NCBI GenBank assembly: GCA_009908885.1
Contig: JAAAOL010000555.1
Location: forward strand, 1-21,201
Reading direction: 5' to 3'
Source: Bacteroidota bacterium
GTDB lineage: Bacteria > Bacteroidota > Rhodothermia > Rhodothermales > JAAAOL01
Length of the DNA: 21,201 nucleotides
Program-made: the position numbers and the translations under genes
The notes under the pieces: generated by a model
What the model was told of the DNA's origin: nothing
Seen by the model: the letters and a program-made list of their open reading frames with translations, nothing else
Databases searched by the model: none
In this document: positions 14,201-21,201 of the stretch, piece after piece
Layout of the letters: every line of letters starts with the position of its first letter
Numbering within the stretch: position 1 is the first letter of the stretch

Positions 14201-15478
14201 ATGGACCGTCTCCTACTGCTCCCACGAAGCATCGCCCTCACGACCCTGCTCTTGCTAACGAGCGTATCGCTCCTCCCCTGCGCGGCCCAGACGCCCTCCG
14301 CGGCAGAAAGCCACACCGTCTACACCGTGGCCGACACGCTGGTCGGAGCCGTGGGCGGGGTGGCGGTAGACGGCATCGGGACGATCTACGTAGCCGACTT
14401 CCGCGAGAGCGTCTGGAAGGTCCTGCCGGACGGGCGCACGTCCCGCTTCGCCACGGGGCTGTACGGCGCCTCGGGCAACACGATCGACGCGCAGGGCAAC
14501 CTCTTCCAGGCCAACTTCTCGGGCCACTACATCAGCAAGATCGACCGGCACGGCACCCAGGAGATCTACGTGGCCGAGGGCCTGAACGGCCCCGTGGGCA
14601 TCGACTTCGGCCCGGACGGCCACCTGTACGTGAACAACTGCCAGGGCAACACGATCAGCCGGGTAACGCCCGAGCGCGCGGTCTCCACCTTTGCAGAGAG
14701 CCCGCTCTTCAACTGCCCGAACGGCCTCACCGTCGGCCCGGACAGCAACTTGTACGTCGTCAACTTCCGCGACGAGAAGATGCTGAAGGTCACGCCGGAC
14801 GGCGCGGTGAGCGAATTTGCCACCCTCCCCGGCGGCGGCAACGGGCACGTGGCGGTGGCCCGGGGCGCTCTCTACGCGACGAGCTTCCGGGGGCAGCGCA
14901 TCTACCGCGTCGACCTCGACGGCACGGTGACGCTCGTCGCCGGGACCGGGCAGCGCGGCGAACAGGACGGCGCAGGGTCGGAGGCGACGTTCTCGTGGCC
15001 CAACGGCATCGCCGCCGCCCCGACGGGCGACCGCCTGTACGTCAACGACTTCCTCAACCGCTTTCCGCCCACCGTCACGGAGCCGCCCGTGCCCCTCAGC
15101 AGCGTGCGGATGCTCAAGCTGCCCTCCATCAGCGACCTGATGGCGCAGGCCTTGCGCTCGGGCGGCATCGCGGCGATGGAAGAGGCGTACCACACGTTCA
15201 AAGACAACCCGGCCAACGCCTCGCTCTACACGGAGATCGAGGTCAACCGGTTCGGCTATGCGCTGATGCAGCAGGACCAGCTTCAAGCCGCCATCGTAGC
15301 GTTCAAGCTCAACGTGGAATCGTATCCCAACTCGTTCAACGTGTACGACAGCCTGGCCGAGGCGTACATGAACGACGGCCAGACGGAACGCGCGATCCAG
15401 TTCTACGAGAAGTCGCTGGAGATCAACCCGGGCAACACCAACGCGAAGGAGATGCTGGCGAAGCTGCGTGGGGAGTAG
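14201..15478 (+). CDS. Secreted NHL/SMP-30-like beta-propeller with C-terminal TPR
   Basis: This 425-residue protein has a signal peptide (1-30, ending LLPCAAQ). A propeller of NHL- or gluconolactonase-like blades follows from about 45 to 300; repeated elements are GVAVDGIGTIYVADF, GIDFGPDGHLYVNN, GLTVGPDSNLYVVNF and GIAAAPTGDRLYVNDF. From about 335 there are TPR-like helices, including QLQAAIVAFKLNVESYPNSF and QFYEKSLEINPGNTNAKEML. The TPR resembles the C-terminal repeat found on some secreted beta-lactamase-like or peptidase proteins. It is probably periplasmic; I see no catalytic residues I can name with confidence. It lies divergent from the ECF sigma/FecR operon and could be part of its regulon, which is inference from position. 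Confidence 0.82.
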   Translation: MDRLLLLPRSIALTTLLLLTSVSLLPCAAQTPSAAESHTVYTVADTLVGAVGGVAVDGIGTIYVADFRESVWKVLPDGRTSRFATGLYGASGNTIDAQGNLFQANFSGHYISKIDRHGTQEIYVAEGLNGPVGIDFGPDGHLYVNNCQGNTISRVTPERAVSTFAESPLFNCPNGLTVGPDSNLYVVNFRDEKMLKVTPDGAVSEFATLPGGGNGHVAVARGALYATSFRGQRIYRVDLDGTVTLVAGTGQRGEQDGAGSEATFSWPNGIAAAPTGDRLYVNDFLNRFPPTVTEPPVPLSSVRMLKLPSISDLMAQALRSGGIAAMEEAYHTFKDNPANASLYTEIEVNRFGYALMQQDQLQAAIVAFKLNVESYPNSFNVYDSLAEAYMNDGQTERAIQFYEKSLEINPGNTNAKEMLAKLRGE

Positions 15479-15503
15479 AGACGCTTCGACGAGGCGTCTC
15501 TAC
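15475..15503. terminator. Palindromic GTAGAGACGC hairpin at gene end
   Basis: GTAGAGACGC (15475-15484) and GCGTCTCTAC (15494-15503) form a perfect 10-bp stem with a 9-base loop, extendable by further pairs through a G-T wobble. The stop codon TAG of the upstream gene is inside the left arm. It lies in the gap between convergent genes and could act as a bidirectional terminator, although no T-run follows. The same 14 bases, GTAGAGACGCCTCG, recur at 21070-21083, which marks it as a member of a dispersed repeat family. Confidence 0.5.
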
Positions 15504-15558
15504 ACCGGGAAGGTGAGTTCACCCTGTCACGTCCAACCCTCCGTTACCAGCAAGCCTA

Positions 15559-16155
15559 TCACGCGTGCTTCTCCGGCCGCTTGCCGACGATGGGAGCGAA
15601 CCAGGCGCGGAGGTGCTCGATGTCCGCCTCCATGTCGCCCGTCGGCGTGAACAGGTCGCCGAGGCGGATGGCCCGCGTGCCCCAGTCGAGGCCGACCGGC
15701 TGGATCGGCACGCCCGCGCCCTGGGCGATGCGGTAGAAGCCCGTCTTCCAGGTCGTCACCCGGCTGCGCGTGCCCTCCGGGGCGATGCCGAGCAGGAAGC
15801 GGTCGCGCCGCTCGAACTCGTCCACCAGTTGCTCCACGACGCCGCGCGTGGCCTCGCGGTCGATGGGGACGCCGCCCATCCCGCGCATGATGCCGCCGAA
15901 CGGGGGGCGGAAGAGCGTGTGCTTGCCCACCCAGTGGAGCCGCAGGCCGAGCGCCATGAGGCCACTCATCGCCACGACGAAGTCCCAGTTGGACGTGTGC
16001 GGCGCACCGATGGCGACGAACTTGGGCACCTCCGGCAGCGTGCCTTCGAAGCGCCAGCCCATCCCGCGCATGATGCCGCGCCCGAGCGTCTGCAGCACCG
16101 ATCCGCCCCAGCGCGGCAACGGGGCAGGGCGAACGGGAACGCGGGTGGACGACAT
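15559..16155 (-). CDS. PlsC-like lysophospholipid acyltransferase
   Basis: From the ATG at 16155 this is a 198-residue protein of the glycerol-acyltransferase family. The catalytic H(x)4D motif is H53-TSNW-D58, the second block is IMRGMGGVPIDRE (89-101) and the third is APEGTRS (125-131), whose E127 and R130 bind the phosphate. It should transfer an acyl chain to a lysophospholipid or related membrane lipid at the cytoplasmic face of the inner membrane. It is shorter than PlsC itself (about 240 residues) and lacks an obvious N-terminal membrane anchor. The longer frame to 16263 adds a poorly conserved extension. Its exact substrate is not readable from the sequence. Confidence 0.87.
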   Translation of the reverse strand: MSSTRVPVRPAPLPRWGGSVLQTLGRGIMRGMGWRFEGTLPEVPKFVAIGAPHTSNWDFVVAMSGLMALGLRLHWVGKHTLFRPPFGGIMRGMGGVPIDREATRGVVEQLVDEFERRDRFLLGIAPEGTRSRVTTWKTGFYRIAQGAGVPIQPVGLDWGTRAIRLGDLFTPTGDMEADIEHLRAWFAPIVGKRPEKHA

Positions 16156-16283
16156 CGGCCAGGGGCGGCAGCGGAGGGAATCGGCGGGCTCGACCAGACC
16201 CGCGCAGTACGCGCCCGTCCGTCGAGCATCGTCGAAGGTCGCCGCCCGGTGGCTGACAGTCAACTATCGATCATTGCCTCACC

Positions 16284-17627
16284 TCACTCCGCGTCCCGCA
16301 CCGGGAAGTGGCGGATCGAGCGGATGGCCGTCGCCTCGCCCGAGAGGGTGCGGGCGCGCTCGATAATGTCGTGCAAATGCTCGTCCTGAAGCGGCTTGTC
16401 GATGGCGCTCACGTCGTAGGCGATGCCGAGGTCGCGAAAGTCGCGGTGGCTCGACTGGATGTTGCTGGCTCCGGCGTCGTAGATGCTATCGTCGATGGCC
16501 TTCTTGGTGCCGCGCACGTCGCTGTGGACGACCGTCAGCACCCAGTACGGCGCCTCGGCGTCAACGCCGATGATCTGGCGCGGGGCGAAGACGGTGTCGC
16601 GCACGATGCCGCGCTGGTGGAACAGGCGTGTGGTGCCCGCCATGTGACTGGCGATGCGGGGCTGGGCCTCCTGCGTCGCCGCGCCGATGTGGGGCGTCGT
16701 GATGACGTCGGTGAGCCCGGCATACGGATTCTCCCAGGTCTCCTGGCTGCTGCCCGGCTCCCGTGGAAACACGTCCACCGCCGCCGCAGCCACCGCGCCT
16801 TCGTCCAGCGCCCGCCTCAGATCGTCGGGATCGTACAGGAAGCCGCGCGCCGCATTGATGAAGATGCGGGGGCTGTTGGGCCCGCGATCCGCGCCGAGCT
16901 GTTTGAAGTGCTCGTAGTCGATCAGCCCTTCGTTGCTGCGCCCGTGCGGGTCCTCGGCGGAGACATGGACCGTCACGAAGTCGCCCTGGCGGAAGACGTC
17001 CTCCATCGACTGGCAGGCCGTCCAGCCCAGCGTAGCGCCCACCTCGCGGGCGATCTCGGAGCGCTCGTAGAAGAACACCTCCATCCCGAACGCCTCGGCC
17101 ATCTGCGCCACCTGCTTGCCGATGTTGCCCAGGCCGACGATGCCGATGCTCTTGCCCTTGAGCTCGTAGCGGCGGCGGTTGTCCTTCGTCCACAGGTGCT
17201 CGCGGCCCGCGTCGTGCGCCGTGAAGATGCGGCGGGCCAGACAGATCATCTCGCCGAAGACCATCTCGACCACGCTGCGCCCGTTCGACACCGGATCGTT
17301 CATCACGAGCACGCCGTGCTTCGCGCAGGCGGCCTTGTCGACCGAGTCGTCGCCGATGCAGCAGAGCATGACGGCGGCCAGGTCCTCGGACGCGGCCAGC
17401 ACCCGCTCGTCCACGGGAAACTTGCTGCGCTTGTAGATGAGATCATGCTGCCCCTCGCGCAGCCGCTCGACGACCGCGTCCACGTCGTGCGTCATCGTCT
17501 CGGGCACGCGGTCCGGCTCGATGCCTTCCTCGCGCAGATAGTCGTCGAGGCTCGGGTCGGGATGTTCGAGGATGAGCGCCTTCCGAAACCGTTCGTTCAG
17601 AAATCGGACGCCGTCGTGGATGCTCAT
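16284..17627 (-). CDS. serA: D-3-phosphoglycerate dehydrogenase-like 2-hydroxyacid dehydrogenase
   Basis: From the ATG at 17627 the protein has 447 residues. The NAD-binding Rossmann motif is GIVGLGNIG (162-170). The catalytic triad is R261 (INAARG), E290 (VFPREPG) and H313 (TPHIGAATQEA). The C-terminal segment from about 360 (YWVLTVVHSDVRGTKKAIDD onward) has the strand-helix pattern of an ACT-like regulatory domain. This layout fits the first step of serine biosynthesis, oxidation of 3-phosphoglycerate. The N-terminus (RKALILEHPDPSLDDYLREE) is not the textbook SerA form, so another 2-hydroxyacid substrate remains possible. The neighbouring genes give no metabolic context. The open frame continues upstream to 17708, but that part lacks conserved features. 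Confidence 0.82.
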   Translation of the reverse strand: MSIHDGVRFLNERFRKALILEHPDPSLDDYLREEGIEPDRVPETMTHDVDAVVERLREGQHDLIYKRSKFPVDERVLAASEDLAAVMLCCIGDDSVDKAACAKHGVLVMNDPVSNGRSVVEMVFGEMICLARRIFTAHDAGREHLWTKDNRRRYELKGKSIGIVGLGNIGKQVAQMAEAFGMEVFFYERSEIAREVGATLGWTACQSMEDVFRQGDFVTVHVSAEDPHGRSNEGLIDYEHFKQLGADRGPNSPRIFINAARGFLYDPDDLRRALDEGAVAAAAVDVFPREPGSSQETWENPYAGLTDVITTPHIGAATQEAQPRIASHMAGTTRLFHQRGIVRDTVFAPRQIIGVDAEAPYWVLTVVHSDVRGTKKAIDDSIYDAGASNIQSSHRDFRDLGIAYDVSAIDKPLQDEHLHDIIERARTLSGEATAIRSIRHFPVRDAE

Positions 17628-17747
17628 GGCAGTGGCAGGATGGGAGTGATCGTCGCGCGAGACAGGTGCAAAGTAACGCCCCGCCGTCTCCCTGTTCCAC
17701 GGCTGCACGGGTTTTTCAAGGCGTACGCCGCCCCGAACCCCTCGGCA

Positions 17748-18206
17748 TCACTGACTGCCCTGCGCCACCTGCTGCGCCATCAGATCGCGGATTTCGGCCA
17801 GGAGCTTCTGCTCTGCCGTCGCCTCGGGCGCCTCGGTCGGCCCGGGCTCCACGGCCGAGGCCTCCTGCCGCCGCTTCATCTGGTTCATGCCCTTGACCAC
17901 GACGAACAGCACGACGGCCACGATGAGAAAGGCGATGAGGGCGTTCAGAAAGAGCCCATAGCCCAATGCCACGGCGCCCGCCTCGCGCGCCGTCTCGATG
18001 GAAGTGAACGTCTCCCCCGTCGGGTTGCGCAGGACGATGAACAGGTTGCTGAAATCCGGCGTGCCCGCTATCGCAGAAATAATGGGCATCAGGATATCGT
18101 CCACGACGGACTTGACGACGGTGCTGAACGCGGCGCCGATGATGATGCCGACGGCCATGTCGATCATGTTGCCTTTGATGGCAAACTCTTTGAACTCTTT
18201 GAGCAC
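17748..18206 (-). CDS. mscL: Large-conductance mechanosensitive channel MscL
   Basis: This 152-residue protein starts at a GTG (18206) with the classic MscL opening LKEFKEFAIKGNMIDMAVGI, the amphipathic helix and first pore helix. The first helix includes GIIIGAAFSTVVKSVVDDIL. A periplasmic loop follows (about 45-75), then a second helix (ALIAFLIVAVVLFVVVKGMN) and a cytoplasmic tail with the closing helix EQKLLAEIRDLMAQQ. The tail insert EASAVEPGPTEAPEATA is longer than in E. coli MscL (136 residues). It opens under membrane tension to release solutes during osmotic downshock. The GTG start is fixed by an AGGAGG six bases upstream, and the longer open frame to 18350 is rejected. Confidence 0.95.
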   Translation of the reverse strand: MLKEFKEFAIKGNMIDMAVGIIIGAAFSTVVKSVVDDILMPIISAIAGTPDFSNLFIVLRNPTGETFTSIETAREAGAVALGYGLFLNALIAFLIVAVVLFVVVKGMNQMKRRQEASAVEPGPTEAPEATAEQKLLAEIRDLMAQQVAQGSQ

Positions 18207-18212
18207 GAGGGG

Positions 18213-18218
18213 CCTCCT
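18213..18218 (-). promoter_or_regulatory. Strong ribosome-binding site of mscL
   Basis: A perfect AGGAGG on the minus strand (CCTCCT on plus) lies 6 bases before the GTG start of mscL and decides that start. It is the best Shine-Dalgarno in the window; most other genes here have none. Confidence 0.8.
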
Positions 18219-18488
18219 GGGTTGGTGAGTGGTGGACGCGACGTGCTCAATATGCAATACGTCGGGCGAAGGTGCGTGATGCGCCCCAGTCTGAGCGTGC
18301 CTCACGGGATTTCCCACACGACCGTAACGTTTCCCCGGCGGCGTGCTCACAATACCGTGCGACCTGTACGGGTCTTGCTACGTCGCCGCCCGGGTGTAAC
18401 GGTGCTGCAAGGTGGCGGCGCACCGCCCGCGCTGGCGCGTACACAGGCGCACAATCTGATACTGACGCTTCACCAACCGCGTGGTACC

Positions 18489-18683
18489 ATGCAGTTCACG
18501 ACCCGACACCGAGCGCTGAACGCCCCGTCCCCCTCTCGTCCGACGGATTGCGTGCGGCAGATGCCGGACTGCTCGGCGACGCCCGCGCCGCTCTCGCAGC
18601 TCCTCGCGCAACTCCTCTTCATGCTGACCGCCGTCCTACTGCTCGCGCTCACCGTCGGCGCCAGCGGCGCGCTCTTTACGTAA
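18489..18683 (+). CDS. Possible small C-terminally anchored membrane protein
   Basis: The frame from the ATG at 18489 encodes 64 residues. The first half is polar and basic (MQFTTRHRALNAPSPSRPTD) and the second half is a clean hydrophobic helix (QLLAQLLFMLTAVLLLALTV) ending GASGALFT. This looks like a tail-anchored or small inner-membrane protein. It lies in an otherwise empty region and is followed 25 bases later by a hairpin. Against it, there is no Shine-Dalgarno, no recognised family, and open frames arise easily at this GC content. I do not recognise a function. Confidence 0.3.
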   Translation: MQFTTRHRALNAPSPSRPTDCVRQMPDCSATPAPLSQLLAQLLFMLTAVLLLALTVGASGALFT

Positions 18684-18707
18684 CCGTATCAAACACAAGC
18701 GACTGAC

Positions 18708-18729
18708 GGGTGACACAACGCTGTCACTC
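18708..18729 (+). terminator. Hairpin after the small open frame
   Basis: GGGTGACA (18708-18715) pairs with TGTCACTC (18722-18729) across CAACGC, with one G-T wobble, giving an 8-bp stem and 6-base loop. CCGTTCTT follows a few bases later. It could end transcription from the small open frame, or lie in the 5' leader of the ATPase gene at 18813. Confidence 0.35.
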
Positions 18730-18812
18730 GCCCTTCCGTTCTTGGGGATAGCACCCTCAGGACCACCGCGTCCCAGGGACCTCGCCCCCATGCCACAGAC
18801 CACGGAAGGACC

Positions 18813-19820
18813 ATGTCACGTCATCGCATCAACCCGCTGAGCCGCCGTCCCAAGCAGCGTCGCCTCGTGATGGCCGTCCGCGGGGCAGCCGGCACCGGCA
18901 AGAGCGTCTTCGCGGCCAGCCTGGCCGACGCGGGCCTCGGGCGCCTCTGCTTCTTCGATACTGAACGCAAGGCCCGCCTGCTGCCCGGCAGCGACGGCTC
19001 GGCGTTCGACGCCATCGAGATCCAGCATCCGGACGAGTTGCCCGAGTTCATCGACTGGGCGCTCGACGGCGAAGGACAAGAACAAGGCTACGGCTGCTTC
19101 GCGCTCGACTCGTGGGCCATGTACTTCGCCCGCAAGCATCGCGAGACGCTGCAGGCCGTCCGCGAGCGCACCGGCGACCCGCTCGCCAAGCCCACCTCCG
19201 ACGAACTCGCCGCCGACCAGATGGTGTACCAGGAGGTGCTGCGCCGCCTCTGCGTGGACAGCGGCGCCTGCGTCGTCATCACCGATCAGATCGCCGCGAA
19301 GGGTCTGGAGGAGCGCGAAGAAAACGAGATGGGCCAGGTGCTACCGATGACCACGGGCGGCCTGGAATACTTCGTCGACGTGATGGTGGAGCTGTCCGTT
19401 CGCGTAGAAGGCTTCGAGCAGGTGCGCGTGGCGCGCGTCGTCAAGTCGAACAGCCCGGCCTTTCCCGTCGGCCTGGAGATCCAGAACCCCGTCTTTACCG
19501 ACTTCCTGGATCGGCTGGAGGAGGGCCCCTCGCCGGCCACCGAGGAGCCGGAGCTGCTGGAGACGCCGGAGGAGCCCGAGGCTGACGTGCCGACCGGACC
19601 GACGCTCGACGACCTGCTGGACCGCGCCGAGGCGTTCGGCCTGAGCCGCGCCGACCTCGTCATCGCCGCCCGCCACTACTGCGGCACCGCCGACCTGGAC
19701 CGCCTCCGCCCCGAGCAGATCAGCGACCTGATCGACCGCATGGATGCGCGCTACGGAGAAGCGACGGTGACCGTCGTGGGCAACGCCGCACGCAACGGTA
19801 CGGCCGACAGCGACGCGTAG
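18813..19820 (+). CDS. RecA-fold ATPase of the AAA_24/Sak4-like phage recombinase type
   Basis: This 335-residue protein has Walker A GAAGTGKS (24-31), an FFDTERKARLL strand where Sak4/RecA-like proteins place the second acidic residue (47-57), and Walker B-like GCFALDSW (94-101). A later block, CVVITDQIAAKGLEERE, carries the sensor strand. The order and spacing fit PF13479 (AAA_24) nucleotide-binding proteins. In phages these include Sak4-type single-strand annealing or RecA-like recombinases. The C-terminal third (about 235-335) is an acidic Glu/Pro linker plus a helical domain (LDDLLDRAEAFGLSRADLVI). GGAAGGA precedes the ATG. No SSB, exonuclease or other phage gene is visible, so this is an orphan, perhaps a domesticated phage gene. 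Confidence 0.72.
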   Translation: MSRHRINPLSRRPKQRRLVMAVRGAAGTGKSVFAASLADAGLGRLCFFDTERKARLLPGSDGSAFDAIEIQHPDELPEFIDWALDGEGQEQGYGCFALDSWAMYFARKHRETLQAVRERTGDPLAKPTSDELAADQMVYQEVLRRLCVDSGACVVITDQIAAKGLEEREENEMGQVLPMTTGGLEYFVDVMVELSVRVEGFEQVRVARVVKSNSPAFPVGLEIQNPVFTDFLDRLEEGPSPATEEPELLETPEEPEADVPTGPTLDDLLDRAEAFGLSRADLVIAARHYCGTADLDRLRPEQISDLIDRMDARYGEATVTVVGNAARNGTADSDA

Positions 19821-19836
19821 CCCCGACCTCCCCGGC

Positions 19837-20985
19837 TCACGCCATAGCCACGCGCTCTGGCTGCTGACCGTGTTCGTAGGCGACCGCTTCGAGCTCGGCG
19901 AGGAAGCGCGCCTCGGCGCGGTCCACCCACGGACGAAACGTGGGTGCGACGCTCTGATAGTCGTCGGCACACGCCATCAGCCGGTCGATCGCAAAGTCGG
20001 TGCTCGCGATCCCGGCGCCCGCCGCGGCGGCGTCCAGCGCGTTGCAGTGTTGCTCGAAGTGCCCCTCCACGGGCACCATGAGTGCGGGCTTGCCCAGGTA
20101 CATCGCCTCGCAGACGGACTCGAACCCGGCGGTGGTGACGAGCCCCCGGCAGCCCGCCATCAACTGGAGGAATTTCTCGTCGTGCAGCCGGTGGAAGGTG
20201 AGCGTGTCATCGACGCGCTCTACGTCGTCGGCCCTGGGGTGGTCCCAGAAGCAGTGCAGCGACACCTCGGGGTGCTGTGCGTGCCAGCGGCGGATGGCCT
20301 CGGCATAGCCCCGATTCAGGAGATACACGAGCAGAAAGTCGCCCGCGTGAGGGTCTTGCTCGAAGAGTTCGTCGCGCAGTAGCGGCGGCATGACGCGCGT
20401 GTTGTGAGACGGCGCATCGGCCATCGGCTCCAGCGACAGGGCGAGGCGACGGCGGGCGCCCCAGGACGTGATCCGGGCGAAGGCCTTCAGGGCGCCCCGC
20501 TGGACGACCTGCGCGTGCGGGAAGTCCGGCACGTCCGGAAAGGCATAGCCGGGGTGCAGGTAGAGGTACTGGTGGGCGATGCACACCATCGGCGGGGCCG
20601 GGCGGTGGAGGGCGTAGTAGAGCCCGGCCAGCGGCTCGAAGAAGTTGATCACGAGGTCAGGCTGTGTGGCTTCCATCGCCGCATCGATCTCGTGCAGGCT
20701 GCGATACAGGTGCGGGCCCCGGCGCACGGCCTGCCACAGCGTCGCTCCCGGGCGGATGGCACGGTTGCTGTCATCACACACGAAGTTGGGACTCTCGATG
20801 TAGCGGACCGGCGCGTCGATCTTCTCCAGGAAGAAGTCCGGCACCGTGCGCCGCGCACTCTGCCCCACGAGCACCTGGGTCACCCGGTGCCCGGCCCGGC
20901 GCAGCATCGCCCGGAGCGCGAGGGCCTGGGTCATGTGCCCGCGCCCTTCGCCCTGCACGACGAGCAAGCACGTCAGCCTGGTCAT
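19837..20985 (-). CDS. GT-B glycosyltransferase family protein (MurG/MJ1255-like)
   Basis: This 382-residue protein begins with LLVVQGEGRGHMTQALALRA, the glycine-rich donor- or acceptor-entry loop typical of GT-B enzymes related to MurG and of the MJ1255-type family. The C-terminal half carries TTAGFESVCEAMYLGKPALM followed by VPVEGHFEQHCNA, the nucleotide-sugar binding region with conserved Glu and the EQ.xNA helix. It should transfer a sugar from a nucleotide donor to a lipid or envelope acceptor, probably on the cytoplasmic membrane face. It converges on the ATPase gene with only 16 bases between stops. The acceptor is unknown. Confidence 0.85.
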   Translation of the reverse strand: MTRLTCLLVVQGEGRGHMTQALALRAMLRRAGHRVTQVLVGQSARRTVPDFFLEKIDAPVRYIESPNFVCDDSNRAIRPGATLWQAVRRGPHLYRSLHEIDAAMEATQPDLVINFFEPLAGLYYALHRPAPPMVCIAHQYLYLHPGYAFPDVPDFPHAQVVQRGALKAFARITSWGARRRLALSLEPMADAPSHNTRVMPPLLRDELFEQDPHAGDFLLVYLLNRGYAEAIRRWHAQHPEVSLHCFWDHPRADDVERVDDTLTFHRLHDEKFLQLMAGCRGLVTTAGFESVCEAMYLGKPALMVPVEGHFEQHCNALDAAAAGAGIASTDFAIDRLMACADDYQSVAPTFRPWVDRAEARFLAELEAVAYEHGQQPERVAMA

Positions 20986-21064
20986 GGTCGTTCGGAGTGC
21001 GGTGTGTGGTTCAGCATGGATTATACGGGTTCAGCGTGACGATCTCCGGATCGGCGATGAGCAC

Positions 21065-21140
21065 GGTTGGTAGAGACGCCTCGGGTATCTGTTTAGCGCT
21101 CCCGTAGGTTGGTAGAGACGCGTCGGGTATGTGTTTAGCG
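21065..21140 (+). repeat. Direct repeat pair of 34 bp (GGTAGAGACGC family)
   Basis: Two 34-bp copies, 21065-21098 and 21107-21140, differ at two positions and are separated by 8 bases. Each reads GGTTGGTAGAGACGCSTCGG followed by GTATSTGTTTAGCG (sharing the GG-to-GT junction). The core GTAGAGACGC also forms the palindrome at 15475-15503. The rest of 20986-21201 shows no gene; the GGTTCAGC octamer at 21010-21037 is also doubled. Confidence 0.8.
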
Positions 21141-21201
21141 TATATCCGCCGCGCATTGCGCCCCCGACCTGCGGTGCGGGATCTGTGACTGTGGCTCCAT
21201 A

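Larger units (their letters stand above)
18219..18812. other. Sparse intergenic region between mscL and the RecA-fold ATPase gene
   Basis: About 590 bases hold only one possible small gene (18489-18683) and two hairpins: CGCCGCC/GGCGGCG (18384-18420) and the one at 18708-18729. The part nearest mscL (18219-18350) must hold its promoter. I found no RNA gene or repeat shared with the rest of the window, apart from a weak GGTGCGTGATGCG resemblance (18270-18282) to the heptamer elements. Confidence 0.5.

Noticed and set aside
15504..15558. Rho-independent terminator with T-run after the NHL-TPR gene
   Set aside because: The hairpin at 15475-15503 is real, but the following bases (ACCGGGAAGG) hold no T-run on either strand.
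16308..18488. Long plus-strand open frame (part of 791 codons) opposite serA and mscL
   Set aside because: Antisense to two clear genes, with no domain motif. Only its far end (18489-18683) is retained as a separate weak candidate.

Overview
The window is a GC-rich (estimated low-to-mid 60s %) chromosomal stretch, densely coded and with very few Shine-Dalgarno sequences. Several traits fit the high-GC Rhodothermota/Rhodothermia branch of the Bacteroidota: an ECF sigma factor paired with a FecR/DUF4974 anti-sigma protein, a very large secreted protein with TolB-like propeller and C-terminal barrel, and lipoprotein copper chaperones. This assignment is inferred from gene content; no marker gene (rRNA, ribosomal protein) is present. 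I found no tRNA, rRNA, CRISPR array or transposase gene.

Layout. 1-123 is the tail of a polyprenyl-phosphate sugar transferase. 261-937 is a DUF433/DUF5615 (VapBC-like) toxin-antitoxin pair, followed by a two-gene NatAB-type ABC exporter (1064-3365). On the minus strand lies a second, different DUF433/DUF5615 pair (3384-3985), downstream of sbtA-sbtB, a bicarbonate transporter and its PII-like regulator (4053-5323). After a repeat-rich gap, a four-gene minus-strand cluster (5739-8026) encodes a copper relay: CusF-like lipoprotein, SCO1, PCuAC and an HCxxxC membrane protein. Together these probably load copper into a cytochrome oxidase or move it across the envelope.

From 8280 to 11669 runs one large gene whose product joins a gluzincin-type protease domain, a TolB-like propeller and an outer-membrane barrel. 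An ECF sigma/FecR pair (11944-13888, minus) is divergent from a secreted NHL-propeller/TPR protein (14201-15478). Then come PlsC-like acyltransferase, SerA-like dehydrogenase and MscL channel genes (all minus), a 600-base sparse region with one possible small membrane protein, an orphan Sak4-like RecA-fold ATPase (18813-19820) and a GT-B glycosyltransferase (19837-20985).

The most unusual non-coding signal is a roughly 150-bp intergenic element present twice in opposite orientation (5422-5736 and 11748-11897). It is built around a 7-bp tandem repeat (ACGCANN) and shares blocks of up to 27 bp. The first copy is interrupted by a 154-bp segment with imperfect terminal inverted repeats and a 3-bp flanking duplication, resembling a MITE insertion. 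A second repeat family, the GTAGAGACGC palindrome, occurs at 15475-15503 and twice at 21065-21140.
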